DNA from: Photobacterium piscicola
GTDB lineage: Bacteria > Pseudomonadota > Gammaproteobacteria > Enterobacterales > Vibrionaceae
NCBI RefSeq assembly: GCF_900166965.1
Contig: NZ_FUZI01000004.1
Coordinates: 372,001 to 436,000, forward strand
Reading direction: 5' to 3'
DNA: 64,000 nt
A program made the translations under genes and the position numbers. Numbering within the stretch: the stretch's first letter is position 1; the number at the start of each line of letters is the position of its first letter. Shown one piece after another: positions 49,436-61,013 of this stretch. The notes under the pieces were generated by a model. It made no database searches, was not told the DNA's origin, and saw only the letters and a program-made list of their open reading frames with translations.

Positions 49436-50350
49436 ATGAATTCAGAAATACGCCCAATGCTGCTAATGCTAGTGTCTACATTTAGCTTATCAGTAACAGG
49501 ATTGTTAGCTAAATGGCTAACCCACAGCTTTGACCCTGCATGGCTATGTTTTTTTCGCCTCTTATTCCCTGCGATTCTGGCCTTTTGGTTAATGGTGATC
49601 ACCCAATGGTCACAACCCAATAAACAAGCGTGGAGTGGTTTAATCGTTCGCGGTATTTGTATTACAGGTAGCCAACTTTGTTTTCTTGCCTCAATTAAAC
49701 ACCTTAGCCTTGTTGAAGCCGTTGTTTTATTTGGTACCAGTCCTTTATTTGTTCCAATTTTAGAACGTATCTTTTTTAAAACACCGATCAAGCGCCTAAT
49801 TATTATTAATTTAGGTATTACGTTTACTGGCTTACTTTTTATTGCGGGTAACCTGGAACAAATGAAATTTGGTGGTAGTTTATTATTAGGTTTAGCGGGC
49901 GGTATTTTTAATGCTGGCTCACAAGTGGCGATGTACCGATCAAGTAAAAGTAACCTAACACCTTTAGGGGTAAGTGCTTGGAGCTTTATCATTGCCTCAA
50001 TATTTTTAGTACCATTCTTGATGTTCTCACCAATGACTACGGCGGTAGAGTGGCACACATTAACGGGTTGGCAGCATCCTTTACTATTACTCTTGCTATT
50101 TATGGCGGTATGTACGGTTAATACACAAGTGTTCCGCGCCAAAGCTTACCAACTTGCAGAATCAGGTTCACAATTAGCACCGATTATTTTTACTAATTTA
50201 ATTTTCTCAGCAATTTGGCAATTCATGTTCTTTAATCACCCAATGTCATGGAACAAAATTGTGGGAGTTAGCTTAATTATATTAGCGACACTCTTAAATA
50301 CTTTTGTACCCATTTGGTTACGTAACAAAAGATACCAGCCTAATTGTTAA
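49436..50350 (+). CDS. EamA/DMT family transporter
   Basis: The 304-residue membrane protein has ten predicted helices in two EamA repeats (about 5-137 and 148-297), with FRLLFPAILAFWLMV and VVLFGTSPLFVPILERIFF in the first. The drug/metabolite transporter superfamily exports amino acids or other metabolites; the substrate cannot be told. AGGAGATT precedes the ATG. A 256-codon open frame on the other strand is a composition shadow. Confidence 0.85.
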   Translation: MNSEIRPMLLMLVSTFSLSVTGLLAKWLTHSFDPAWLCFFRLLFPAILAFWLMVITQWSQPNKQAWSGLIVRGICITGSQLCFLASIKHLSLVEAVVLFGTSPLFVPILERIFFKTPIKRLIIINLGITFTGLLFIAGNLEQMKFGGSLLLGLAGGIFNAGSQVAMYRSSKSNLTPLGVSAWSFIIASIFLVPFLMFSPMTTAVEWHTLTGWQHPLLLLLLFMAVCTVNTQVFRAKAYQLAESGSQLAPIIFTNLIFSAIWQFMFFNHPMSWNKIVGVSLIILATLLNTFVPIWLRNKRYQPNC

Positions 50351-50353
50351 TAT

Positions 50354-50382
50354 AAAATAGCCGAACTCAGTTCGGCTATTTT
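50354..50382. terminator. bidirectional terminator
   Basis: A perfect 13-bp stem AAAATAGCCGAAC-TCA-GTTCGGCTATTTT lies between convergent transporter genes. Confidence 0.88.
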
Positions 50383-50397
50383 GATGTTTTGGTATAA

Positions 50398-51012
50398 TTA
50401 AGCTAACCACACCACACGTAATGCTAATCCCAGTAAAACTATCCCTGACAGACGATCGATCATTTGTGCTTTTGTTCTTAACACTGTGAGAACGCGTGGA
50501 TAAGATAAAATACTCGCAATTAATGTATACCATAATCCATCTACCAATAGTGGTGTGGCAACAATAATTACTTTTGATGAAACTTCATTACCTACCGCGA
50601 CAAATTGACTAAACAGCGCTAAAAAAAATAACGCTAATTTAGGATTAAATAACGAGATCATCACCCCATCACGCGCAGCTTCAAGCAATGAGCTTGATTG
50701 TCCCTGTGCTAATTTTGCAGCAACACCGCCTTTAGAACGTAATGCATTAAGTCCTAAATAAGCTAAATACCCAGCACCAACATAACTGACACTGGTAAAT
50801 AATAGGGGTGATTGATGCAGAACGACCGCTAACCCAAGTAAGGTAAGTAATGCGTAACATCCCACACCACAAGCATGAGCCCACGCACAAACAATGCCAT
50901 GCCAACGTCCACCGGATAGGCTATGTTTGGCCACTACCGCTAAACTGGGTCCCGGTGACATCGCACCTAATAGACAAATGAGTAATAAAGAAAGCCAAAT
51001 AGTAATAGTCAT
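50398..51012 (-). CDS. LysE/RhtB family amino-acid exporter
   Basis: The 204-residue protein has about six helices and the LysE-family signature GAMSPGPSLAVVAKHSLSGG near the N-terminus, followed by YLAYLGLNALRSK and FNPKLALFFLALFSQF. Family members export homoserine, threonine, lysine or similar compounds. AAGGAG lies 9 bases before the ATG. It may be cotranscribed with the ybaK gene, which reads in the same direction just upstream. Confidence 0.88.
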   Translation of the reverse strand: MTITIWLSLLLICLLGAMSPGPSLAVVAKHSLSGGRWHGIVCAWAHACGVGCYALLTLLGLAVVLHQSPLLFTSVSYVGAGYLAYLGLNALRSKGGVAAKLAQGQSSSLLEAARDGVMISLFNPKLALFFLALFSQFVAVGNEVSSKVIIVATPLLVDGLWYTLIASILSYPRVLTVLRTKAQMIDRLSGIVLLGLALRVVWLA

Positions 51013-51076
51013 TGCTAATCTCCTTTTATCAATGAATATATCGGGATTCTTTATTACCCCAATGCGTTGTTATTGG

Positions 51077-51556
51077 TTAATCTTGTTTTGCGATAAGTGC
51101 AAAATGACCACTGGTTAATGCCACTAAATCTTTCGCAGCTAATTCTATTTCCAAACCACGACGCCCGGCACTAACACAAATAGTCTCAAACTGCTCTGCG
51201 CTACTATCAACAAACGTCGGCAAGCGTTTTTTCTGTCCTAGCGGACTAATACCACCCACAATATAGCCTGTCACTTTTTCGGCTAATTTAGGATCTGCCA
51301 TTTCTGCTTTTTTACCACCAGCGGCTTTAGCGGCTGCCTTTAGATCTAACATCCCTGCGACAGGAACCACTGCCACAGCCAAGTTTTTAGGATCACCATT
51401 TAATGCAAATAATAGTGTTTTAAAAACTCGATGAGGATCTAACCCTAAAATTTCCGCAGCTTCATGACCAAAGTTATTATTAGCAGGATCATGTTCGTAT
51501 TGATGAACTTGAAATTCAATTTTATTTTTTTTTGCTAATTTAATTGCAGGTGTCAT
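51077..51556 (-). CDS. ybaK: Cys-tRNA(Pro)/Cys-tRNA(Cys) deacylase YbaK
   Basis: YbaK hydrolyses Cys-tRNA(Pro), clearing mischarging by prolyl-tRNA synthetase. The 159-residue protein begins [24 protein letters not shown] as in E. coli and carries YKTLL-like [11 protein letters not shown], the substrate Lys region, [24 protein letters not shown] and [21 protein letters not shown]. The start at 51556 matches the family; the frame extends 29 unconserved codons further. Its substrate tRNA is encoded seven times 3 kb away, which may be coincidence. Confidence 0.95.
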   Translation of the reverse strand: MTPAIKLAKKNKIEFQVHQYEHDPANNNFGHEAAEILGLDPHRVFKTLLFALNGDPKNLAVAVVPVAGMLDLKAAAKAAGGKKAEMADPKLAEKVTGYIVGGISPLGQKKRLPTFVDSSAEQFETICVSAGRRGLEIELAAKDLVALTSGHFALIAKQD

Positions 51557-51755
51557 AACATTTTCTCTTACAACTTGATTAATCAAACAGTTGTAATTAG
51601 CTCCCCTTTTATTCACATCATATCCATCAAAGAAGCTAACCACATCTGTTTACCAAAACAGAACTATATACCGAGATATATTTTTTAAAAAGTATAAAAA
51701 AAAAGGCGCTGAAAATTCAGCGCCGTAAAAAATAGATTTAGATAATAGTCATCAC

Positions 51756-53429
51756 TTATTTATAAATAATCTCACCTTTTGGTGCATATTTATTAACGTC
51801 AATTGGGCTATTATTTTGTAAAAATTCTTTTAAAACTTCTGCATCAACAAATCCGGTATTGACATAACCTGAGTGATGACTAACTTTTGGATAACCATCG
51901 CCACCCGCAGCATTAAAACTTGGTACAGTAAAACGGTAAGTCTTATTCATTAATAATGGCTGACCACCAATCTTCACATCACTCACTTGCCCCTTAGCAA
52001 CCGTCATACTAATGCCATAAAATTGCGCGTAAGCACCTGAATCAATAGGCTTAGTTGCGACAACATTTAAATAGTCTAAAACTTCTTTTCCTGACATATC
52101 AATATAAGACACAATATTGCCAAAAGGTTGTACTGTCAGCACATCTTTATAGGTAATGTCACCAGCATTAATTGAATCACGTACACCACCGGAATTCATC
52201 ACCGCAAAATCAGCTTTCGCACGTTGCATGTGTGAAGCAGCAATTAAGCGACCTAAATTAGTCTGCTTAAAACGCACCACATTACGATCACCTTCTAACT
52301 TACCGTTAGACTCAGCAATTTTAACCGTTAGTTGTTCTTGACCTTTTTCTTGAAATGGCGTTAAAAACGATAGTACTTCTGGATTTTGTTGAATTTCATT
52401 TTGAATAAACACCCGTTTTTGAGTGCCATCTTCTAATTTGATTTTTTTCTTTAAATTCACAGGAATTAAATCATAACTAATTAGATTTAATTCACCATTT
52501 TGAAATTCAAAATCAGCACGCCCAACGTATTTGCCCCATTCATGAGCTTGGACTATCCATGTACCATTTTGTTGATCAGGCGTACATTTATCACCTGGCT
52601 TAAAGTTGTTATTGGTTTTATTTGGCCCTTCCATACAAACAGGTTCTTGTGAGTGGCCACCAACAATCATATCAAGATCGCCATCATCCACATAACGCGC
52701 CAGTGCAACATCACCAGGCGCATTAATACCGCGTTGACCATCTTCATAGTGACCCATATGAGTCGCAGCAATGATAACGTCTGGCTTTTCATTTTGTTCA
52801 AGCTCAGCGATCACACGCTTAGCTTCAGCTTTTGGATCTCGAAATTCAATAGCACCGATATATTCTGGATTACCAATTTTTGCAGTATCTTCAGTCGTTA
52901 ATCCAATAACCGCGATTTTGATCCCTTGTTGTTCAAAAATCTGATATGGCTTAAATAAACGTTCACCCGTTTTTTTATCGTAAATATTAGCCGATAACAT
53001 CGGGAATTTAGCCCATTGTTGCTGTTTACGTAAAACATCAAGTGGGTTATCAAATTCATGGTTACCTAATGCCATCGCATCATAGCCTAACATGTTCATG
53101 CCTTTAAAATCAGGCTCTGCATCTTGTAAATCTGATTCTGGCACGCCAGTATTAATATCACCACCTGAAAGCAATAATGTAGTGCCACCTTCAGCTTTTA
53201 CCTCTGCACGAATATTATCTAACAACGTTTTACGTGCCGCCATTCCATACTCACCATTTTGGTTTTGCCAAAAACGGCCATGGTTATCATTAGTATGCAA
53301 AATAGTAATGCGATAGGTTTTATCTGCATTCCATTTTGTCGCAGTATCAGCTGTCGATGTCGCACACCCAGACAGTACAGCAAGTAGCGCAGCAGTTAAT
53401 GCAGTTTTAGCAAATAGACGTTGTTTCAT
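51756..53429 (-). CDS. nutA: 5'-nucleotidase / UDP-sugar hydrolase lipoprotein (NutA/UshA family)
   Basis: The 557-residue protein has a lipoprotein signal with lipobox LSGC, unlike the soluble periplasmic UshA of E. coli but like Vibrio NutA. The metallophosphatase motifs are HTNDNHGRFW, LLSGGDINTG, LGNHEFDNP, THMGHYEDG and GGHSQEPVC; the C-terminal nucleotide-binding domain has MNSGGVRDSI and NAAGGDGYP. It hydrolyses extracellular nucleotides to nucleosides and phosphate. The start is set by the AAGGTGGA site and the signal peptide. Confidence 0.93.
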   Translation of the reverse strand: MKQRLFAKTALTAALLAVLSGCATSTADTATKWNADKTYRITILHTNDNHGRFWQNQNGEYGMAARKTLLDNIRAEVKAEGGTTLLLSGGDINTGVPESDLQDAEPDFKGMNMLGYDAMALGNHEFDNPLDVLRKQQQWAKFPMLSANIYDKKTGERLFKPYQIFEQQGIKIAVIGLTTEDTAKIGNPEYIGAIEFRDPKAEAKRVIAELEQNEKPDVIIAATHMGHYEDGQRGINAPGDVALARYVDDGDLDMIVGGHSQEPVCMEGPNKTNNNFKPGDKCTPDQQNGTWIVQAHEWGKYVGRADFEFQNGELNLISYDLIPVNLKKKIKLEDGTQKRVFIQNEIQQNPEVLSFLTPFQEKGQEQLTVKIAESNGKLEGDRNVVRFKQTNLGRLIAASHMQRAKADFAVMNSGGVRDSINAGDITYKDVLTVQPFGNIVSYIDMSGKEVLDYLNVVATKPIDSGAYAQFYGISMTVAKGQVSDVKIGGQPLLMNKTYRFTVPSFNAAGGDGYPKVSHHSGYVNTGFVDAEVLKEFLQNNSPIDVNKYAPKGEIIYK

Positions 53430-53664
53430 GTTATCCACCTTAACGATTTTAATCATCGATGCCACCATTTTGGATAGCAAAAAACAACTAAAATTGATGC
53501 AAAAATAATCGTGTTATTTGATTAAATAGTAATAATAAATAACAGCTTAAAAATAATTGCGCTCAGTGTAAGTGAATCAAAAATAACCACGTCTATAGCG
53601 TCACTATTTTGCAATCAAGATCACTGTTACAACATTCAAAACCAATAGTGGATCACAAACCATA

Positions 53665-53696
53665 AAAAAAGCTCGGACACTGCCGAGCTTTTTTAA
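53665..53696 (-). terminator. terminator of the NhaC-family gene
   Basis: AAAAAAGCTCGG / CCGAGCTTTTTT with a 6-base loop lies just downstream of the transporter (minus strand) and upstream of nutA. Confidence 0.88.
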
Positions 53697-53739
53697 AAAA
53701 TATTGAGCAAATTTAGCCTCTAAAATTTGTCATTTAAGC

Positions 53740-55098
53740 CTAAAATACTTTTTCAAATTTAGTCGCTGAACGGCGAATAAAAATAGCAACCAACGCTGAA
53801 ATGGCTAAAAAGAAACAATAGTAAGAATGAGACACTATTTCTAATGGTGATAACTTAAATACCGAACCTAACAATAGGGCTTGCGCACCATAAGGTAACA
53901 CCCCTTGTATTACACAAGAGAAAATATCCAACAGGCTCGCAGAACGACGTGGAGTAACGCCATTTTCTTTGGCAAGCTCACGAGCTACACCACCAGACAC
54001 AATAATTGCTACGGTATTATTTGCAGTACAACAGTTAGTTAAACTGACTAAGCTCGCAATGCCTAACTCACTTGCGCGTGAATTTTCTGAAAGACTATGC
54101 TTTGAACTAAACTTACCAATCACACGACTAATCAGTTGGGTTAAAAATGCTAAGCCACCTTGCTGACGCATTAATTCACTCACACCACCAATCAACATTG
54201 AAAGTAAGAAAATTTCCTGCATGTTGCCAAAACCACTATAAATATCTTTACCAAATGTAGTTAGGCTATAACTATCAATCGAGAATAAGCCAACACCACC
54301 AGCAAGCACAATGCCCAAACTCAGCACAACGAATACATTCACCCCAGAAACAGCAAGGATTAAAATGGTGATATAAGGTAAGACCTTAAGCCATTCAATA
54401 GGGTTAGCAGCAGGTAGGGTCGTCACTGAGCTACTGAAAGCAAACAACACCATCGTCACTATCGCTGCGGGTAAGGCGATCTTAATATTTTCACGAAACT
54501 TATCTTTCATCTGACAACCTTGAGAACGGGTTGCAGCAATCGTCGTATCTGAAATAATCGATAAATTATCACCAAACATTGCACCACTAAGAACAACACC
54601 AGCCGTTAATGCTACATCCATTCCAGCCGCTTGAGCGATACCTAATGCCACAGGTGCCACTGCAGCAATAGTGCCCATAGACGTACCCATTGAGGTAGCA
54701 ATAAACGCTGAAATAACAAAAATACCCGGTAAAATCATACTCGCAGGCAATATTGCCATACCTAAGTTTACCGTTGCATCAACACCACCAGAAGCCTTAG
54801 CAACCGCCGCAAAAGCACCCGCTAATAAATAAATCATGCACATTGCAATAATATCGCTATGACCAACGCCACGGATAAATTGTTCTATTGCTTTATTTAA
54901 TTTTTCTTTGCTCAGCAAAATAGCCACTATTACGGCAGGTAATGCCGCAACGGGTGAAGGCAATTGATAAAATGCGAAGTCGACACCTTGATAAGTAAGG
55001 TAACTACCGACACCGATAAATAAGGATAAAAAGATCCCCAATGGCAGCAATGCCAATGCTGAAGGTGTAATTGCTGCTGGTTTAGTTGTGTTTGACAT
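53740..55098 (-). CDS. metT: NhaC-family transporter, probable methionine permease MetT
   Basis: The 452-residue membrane protein has about eleven helices and NhaC-family motifs: SMGTSMGTIAAVAPVALGIA, GAMFGDNLSIISDTTIAATRSQG, LTNCCTANNTVAIIVSGG and the C-terminal QGVLPYGAQALLLGS. The family exchanges Na+ with protons or carries organic substrates. In Vibrionales a MetJ-controlled NhaC-type protein named MetT has been proposed as a methionine transporter. The tandem MetJ boxes over this gene's -35 element support that role. Transport of methionine is inferred. Confidence 0.8.
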   Translation of the reverse strand: MSNTTKPAAITPSALALLPLGIFLSLFIGVGSYLTYQGVDFAFYQLPSPVAALPAVIVAILLSKEKLNKAIEQFIRGVGHSDIIAMCMIYLLAGAFAAVAKASGGVDATVNLGMAILPASMILPGIFVISAFIATSMGTSMGTIAAVAPVALGIAQAAGMDVALTAGVVLSGAMFGDNLSIISDTTIAATRSQGCQMKDKFRENIKIALPAAIVTMVLFAFSSSVTTLPAANPIEWLKVLPYITILILAVSGVNVFVVLSLGIVLAGGVGLFSIDSYSLTTFGKDIYSGFGNMQEIFLLSMLIGGVSELMRQQGGLAFLTQLISRVIGKFSSKHSLSENSRASELGIASLVSLTNCCTANNTVAIIVSGGVARELAKENGVTPRRSASLLDIFSCVIQGVLPYGAQALLLGSVFKLSPLEIVSHSYYCFFLAISALVAIFIRRSATKFEKVF

Positions 55099-55132
55099 GC
55101 TGATAATGAATATCTATTTTAGAATTTCCCTT

Positions 55133-55182
55133 AGGTTAATGGGATGTGTCATCACTGTCAACATCTAGACGTCTAAACATCC
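55133..55182 (-). promoter_or_regulatory. promoter and MetJ operator of metT
   Basis: On the minus strand TTGACA (55156-55161) and TAACCT (55133-55138) are 17 bases apart. Three adjacent 8-bp MetJ boxes cover 55159-55182: CAACATCT, AGACGTCT (perfect) and AAACATCC. They overlap the -35 element, as expected for repression by MetJ with S-adenosylmethionine. Confidence 0.8.
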
Positions 55183-55395
55183 ATATGCGCAATAATAACT
55201 CTCCGTAAAAAACCGTCAAAAAAACATTTACGCCAATATTTTGACTGTATTTCCCGTCATTAGCGCCAATAAAAAGTCATAAAATATCAACACCTTACCC
55301 CATTTAAAATAAAATATTTAATCATAACTGAATCAATTGTAATGCCAGTTAGAATTTGCTCTCATAGGGTATATTTTTACTCATGAGATGAACTA

Positions 55396-57279
55396 ATGCA
55401 GTTTTCACTCAAACAAAAACTGATCATTGCTAGCGTATCTGCGGTGATAATAATGGCAACAGCATTAACATGGTTGGCTGCCAAGCAACTCGATAATGAG
55501 ACTCACGCCAGTACCTCAGAGCGTGCTCATAGTATTGCCTCTACAGCAACAATAGGTATTGCCGACTGGATGAATATTCGCCGTGCAATTACACAATCAT
55601 TCGATAAATATTATGATCAACCCAATAGTGTGATGTTTTTAGAGCAAGCACGTAAAAGCGGTGGCTTTGATGATATTTATTTTGGTGCCGTAGATGGCGC
55701 CATGGAGCGATCACATCCTGAACGTAATCGTGCTGACTACGATCCACGTACTCGACCTTGGTATCGCGATGCACAAACAGCGGGCAAACAAATCATTACC
55801 ACCGCTTATAAAGATGCGATTACTAATGCTTTATTAGTCACGATAGCTCAGCCATTACAAGCTAAAGGCCAAATGGTGGGTGTCGTCGGTGCTGATGTTC
55901 TCATCGATCAATTAATCAATGATGTTATTAGCCTTGATGTTGGTGATAATGCTTTTGCCATGCTGATTAATAAACAAGATGGCACTTTTCTCGCTCACCC
56001 GAATAAGCAACTATTACTCAAACCATTAGCGCAATACAGTAACCAATTAACATTAGCCAATATTGAACAGCAGGTTGCAACGAACAAATCCCAAAGCTTA
56101 ACTATAAATGGCCACCAGAAAGTATTCTATTTTTCTAATGTACCGAATACCGACTGGATTTTAGCGTTAGAAATGGATCGAGCAACAGAAGAAGCCAATT
56201 ACTATTCAGCGTTACAGCAGTTAATTATTACTGCAATCGTTATTACACTATTAGTGATCGCCGCCTTAACAGTATTAGTTAATTTCCTCTTTCGCGATCT
56301 TAATCGAGTATCAGCAGCCTTAGCAGAAATTGCGAGTGGTGAAGGTGATTTAACCCGTCGTCTTGAACCTCATAGCAATGATGAAGTGGGTCAACTAGCA
56401 CATAACTTCAACTTATTTGTGAGTAACCTCCATAGCATGCTGACGCGTTTAAGTCTCGTATCTAGCACCTTAAACCAACAGTCACATATTACAGCTTCTC
56501 AAGCAGAAGAACGCAGTACTCGTATTCAATTTCAACAAGATGAAATTAATATGGTGGCGACTGCAATTAATGAAATGGCAGCCGCTACCCATGAAATTGC
56601 GTCAAATGCAGAAAATACGGCCCGCACCTCAGAAGAAACGGTGATTGCTTCAGGCCATGGCAGCGTCCAAGTTAACCAAAGCCAACAATCAATCGCGAGT
56701 CTTGCCCAAGAAGTAGAAACGGCAACGGGTGTGATCAGCGCATTAAACAGCCATGCACAAAGTATCAATACCATTCTTTCTACAATTCAAGGTATTGCAG
56801 AGCAAACCAACTTATTAGCCCTGAATGCAGCTATCGAAGCGGCACGTGCGGGTGAACAAGGACGAGGATTTGCTGTTGTTGCTGATGAAGTTAGAGTATT
56901 GAGTCAACGTACCCATGCTTCCACTCAAGAAATTCAGCAGATGATCGAAACGCTGCAGCAAACCACCAGCCAAGCGGTGGGAATCATGGATGATAGCCGT
57001 CATTTAGCAGAAACCAGTGTTGATGATGCTAATTCGGCCTCTGCAAGCTTGTCTCAAATCACAACAGCTGTAAATAATATCAGTGATATGGCAACACAAA
57101 TTGCTTCTGCGGCAGAAGAACAATCATCGGTGACATCTGAAATTACTCGTAACACTGAGGGAATTCGTGATGTATCAAATGAATTAGCAATAGAAGCTAA
57201 TGAAGCAGCAAAACAAGCTGCTGAGTTATCAACATTGTCACATGAACTGCAACAAGAAATTAATCGATTTAAACTGTAA
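55396..57279 (+). CDS. methyl-accepting chemotaxis protein with dCache domain
   Basis: The 627-residue chemoreceptor has TM1 (8-27), a periplasmic double Cache domain (28-272), TM2 (about 275-298), HAMP (299-350) and a cytoplasmic signalling hairpin with [20 protein letters not shown]. The Cache domain shows [12 protein letters not shown], then TAYKDAIT and [10 protein letters not shown]. That R-x-W-Y, Y and D pattern belongs to the amino-acid-binding dCache_1AA type. It probably steers swimming towards amino acids. No C-terminal CheR-binding pentapeptide is seen. It ends at a bidirectional terminator. Confidence 0.9.
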   Translation: MQFSLKQKLIIASVSAVIIMATALTWLAAKQLDNETHASTSERAHSIASTATIGIADWMNIRRAITQSFDKYYDQPNSVMFLEQARKSGGFDDIYFGAVDGAMERSHPERNRADYDPRTRPWYRDAQTAGKQIITTAYKDAITNALLVTIAQPLQAKGQMVGVVGADVLIDQLINDVISLDVGDNAFAMLINKQDGTFLAHPNKQLLLKPLAQYSNQLTLANIEQQVATNKSQSLTINGHQKVFYFSNVPNTDWILALEMDRATEEANYYSALQQLIITAIVITLLVIAALTVLVNFLFRDLNRVSAALAEIASGEGDLTRRLEPHSNDEVGQLAHNFNLFVSNLHSMLTRLSLVSSTLNQQSHITASQAEERSTRIQFQQDEINMVATAINEMAAATHEIASNAENTARTSEETVIASGHGSVQVNQSQQSIASLAQEVETATGVISALNSHAQSINTILSTIQGIAEQTNLLALNAAIEAARAGEQGRGFAVVADEVRVLSQRTHASTQEIQQMIETLQQTTSQAVGIMDDSRHLAETSVDDANSASASLSQITTAVNNISDMATQIASAAEEQSSVTSEITRNTEGIRDVSNELAIEANEAAKQAAELSTLSHELQQEINRFKL

Positions 57280-57306
57280 TTATTCGCTATCCAGTTAATG
57301 ACCAAC

Positions 57307-57370
57307 AATAAAGGCTTGCCTACCCTGCTGCTAGTTGAAACTAGAAACAGAGTAGCAAGCCTTTATTTTT
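57307..57370. terminator. long bidirectional terminator
   Basis: AATAAAGGCTTGC (57307-57319) pairs with GCAAGCCTTTATT (57355-57367). The intervening loop holds a second hairpin CTAG-TTGAAA-CTAG. It lies between convergent genes. Confidence 0.82.
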
Positions 57371-57391
57371 ATGCTTTAGGTCGCTACCATT

Positions 57392-58651
57392 TTACTTAAC
57401 CATATTAAATACAATCGCACCAACCGCTAAACACCCCATCAATAAGATGAAATACGTGCTTATTTTGCCGCGATAGATTTTTAAGCTTTCAATGTGATAT
57501 ACCGCCAGCATAGGCATTAAAAATAGAATCATCGCAATCACTGGCCCAGACAGCGCTTCCATCATACCTAAAATACTTGGGTTCATTACCGCTGCAAACC
57601 AAATGCTGATAAACATCACAACAATGCCGATCTTATCAATGGTCTTTAATGATAAAGAAGTCTGCTTAGCAACTAAGCCATTAAAACTCTCACGAGCCCC
57701 CATGAAATGCCCTAAGAACGATGATGTAATTGCAATAAAAGCAATTAATGGCCCTAAAATCATAATAAAAGGGCTGTCTTCAACATTCGCTAAATACGAT
57801 AACACTGACACATTATCCACTTTCGCTTGCTGAAGTTGTGCTGGCGTTAAGCTCAGTACACATGAAAAAACAAAAAACAGTACAAACGCAATTAACATCA
57901 CTGACGTACGTTTTAGAATTGTTTCTGATTTGGTATGTGCTTGTTTACCATATTGACGGCGCTGAGCATTAACAAAACCGGAGACCACTGGCGTATAGCT
58001 AAAAGCAAAAACAACCACGGGAACAGCTAACCATAACGACGCACTCAAATCACCAATGCTTTGATGAAAGCTAAAATCAGGCATATGCCAACTTGGGATC
58101 AAATAAATTGAAATGCCCGCTAAAATAAGTGCCAAAGGGTAAACAATCATACTAAATACTCGTAGCATGGTTTTTTCACCTGCAAGCATAATAGCGATCA
58201 TACCAAACACTAACCCACCGGATAGCAAAACGCGTGACGGTGGAGCCATATTAAGTTGGTGCACCATAAAGCTATCAACCGTATTGGTTAAGCCGACACC
58301 GTATATAAGTAATATAGGAAAGATAGACAGAAAATAAAGCAGTGAGATTAAGCGTCCATAACGCTGGCCGAAATGCTCTTCAACCACATCAGTAAAATCT
58401 GCATCTTTTTGGGTAGATGATAAAACAAACCGAGCCAACCCGCGATGAGCCCAAAATGTCATAGGCCCTGCCAATAATGCCATGATCACTAATGACCAAA
58501 AACCACCAGAACCAATATTAATCGGCAAAAATAAAATGCCAGCACCAACGGAGGTCCCAAATAAGCTTAACATCCAACTGGTGTCATGCTTAGTCCAACG
58601 AGACGAAACGGTTGCGGCTTCAGATGCGGAAAGATCTTGTGATATTGACAC
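57392..58651 (-). CDS. sdaC: serine transporter, SdaC-like (HAAAP family)
   Basis: The 419-residue membrane protein has eleven helices and matches E. coli SdaC: DTSWMLSLFGTSVGAGILFLPIN, MTFWAHRGLARFVLS, VVEEHFGQRYGRLISLLYF, FSCVLSLTPAQLQQAK, SSFLGHFMGARESFNG and NPSILGMMEALSGPVIAMILFLMPM. The family moves serine or threonine with protons. The start is GTG with GAG five bases upstream. A CRP-like site lies about 77 bases upstream. The exact substrate (serine versus threonine) is not certain. Confidence 0.85.
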   Translation of the reverse strand: MSISQDLSASEAATVSSRWTKHDTSWMLSLFGTSVGAGILFLPINIGSGGFWSLVIMALLAGPMTFWAHRGLARFVLSSTQKDADFTDVVEEHFGQRYGRLISLLYFLSIFPILLIYGVGLTNTVDSFMVHQLNMAPPSRVLLSGGLVFGMIAIMLAGEKTMLRVFSMIVYPLALILAGISIYLIPSWHMPDFSFHQSIGDLSASLWLAVPVVVFAFSYTPVVSGFVNAQRRQYGKQAHTKSETILKRTSVMLIAFVLFFVFSCVLSLTPAQLQQAKVDNVSVLSYLANVEDSPFIMILGPLIAFIAITSSFLGHFMGARESFNGLVAKQTSLSLKTIDKIGIVVMFISIWFAAVMNPSILGMMEALSGPVIAMILFLMPMLAVYHIESLKIYRGKISTYFILLMGCLAVGAIVFNMVK

Positions 58652-58720
58652 GGTAACTCACTACGACTTAATAAAACTGGCCATCAGTATGAAACGAGCA
58701 TCGACAAGACTCAAAAAAAG

Positions 58721-58736
58721 AGTGACACAGATCACC
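58721..58736 (-). promoter_or_regulatory. CRP-like site upstream of sdaC
   Basis: On the minus strand GGTGA-TCTGTG-TCACT matches TGTGA-N6-TCACA at 8 of 10 positions. It is centred about 77 bases before the sdaC start. E. coli sdaC is also CRP-activated. Confidence 0.5.
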
Positions 58737-58880
58737 CTAAAATAACAGAGTTCAATATCCTACAGCCACTAATAAAGTAACAATAAGCAATATATTAAAC
58801 TGCTTTTATGGTTAAATTTTAGAATAAACAACCAAAATTTTCAATTAAACAATTTTTTCAACATCGCGTGATTTTTACAC

Positions 58881-58910
58881 AAAAAAACCCTATGAACAGA
58901 ATTCATAGGG
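58881..58910 (-). terminator. terminator of the hemA-kdsA operon
   Basis: On the minus strand CCCTATGAA / TTCATAGGG is followed by seven T residues, 26 bases after the kdsA stop. Confidence 0.9.
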
Positions 58911-58935
58911 CCAAAAAGCTATCTCTAATAGATAA

Positions 58936-60614
<1,679 letters not shown>

Positions 60615-60627
60615 GATTTTACCTGCA

Positions 60628-61011
60628 TTAGCCTAAGATAGGTGTTTTAGTGATCGCTAATTGTGCCGCTAGCACTAGCCAGCCAATTGCGCCTAAAAAG
60701 GCAAACGTCTTAAAGACTTTATTCTTTCCATGATGAAGAGTGAAATAACCTAATGCTATATAAGCAAGAACACAGGTTAATTTTTCTGTTAGCCAGCCAT
60801 TACCAGCGGTAAAAGGCATAAAGCCAGTAATAAAAATTAATGCCACACCAGACGCTAACATGATCGTATCAATGATATGGGGAGTAATCTTAAAGAATTT
60901 TTTCTGTATCATTGATGAGTTTGCCATCACCATTATATAGCGTGCGACAAACAATAAGACACTTAACGCAATTGCAGTAAGGTGGATGTGTTTCATTGCC
61001 ATATACATCAT
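60628..61011 (-). CDS. sirB2: SirB2 family membrane protein
   Basis: The 127-residue protein has four hydrophobic helices and fits the SirB2/YchQ family: KHIHLTAIALSVLLFVARY, PHIIDTIMLASGVALIF and YFTLHHGKNKVFKTFAFLG. No function is established. The ATG at 61011 has AAGGAG 9 bases upstream, within the last prmC codons, so translation is coupled. An earlier in-frame start at 61074 lies inside prmC and is unlikely. Confidence 0.9.
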   Translation of the reverse strand: MMYMAMKHIHLTAIALSVLLFVARYIMVMANSSMIQKKFFKITPHIIDTIMLASGVALIFITGFMPFTAGNGWLTEKLTCVLAYIALGYFTLHHGKNKVFKTFAFLGAIGWLVLAAQLAITKTPILG

Positions 61012-61013
61012 TG

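Noticed and set aside
49372..50142. 256-codon frame on the minus strand
   Set aside because: It lies wholly antisense to the EamA transporter gene, which has a proper start, ribosome site and membrane topology.
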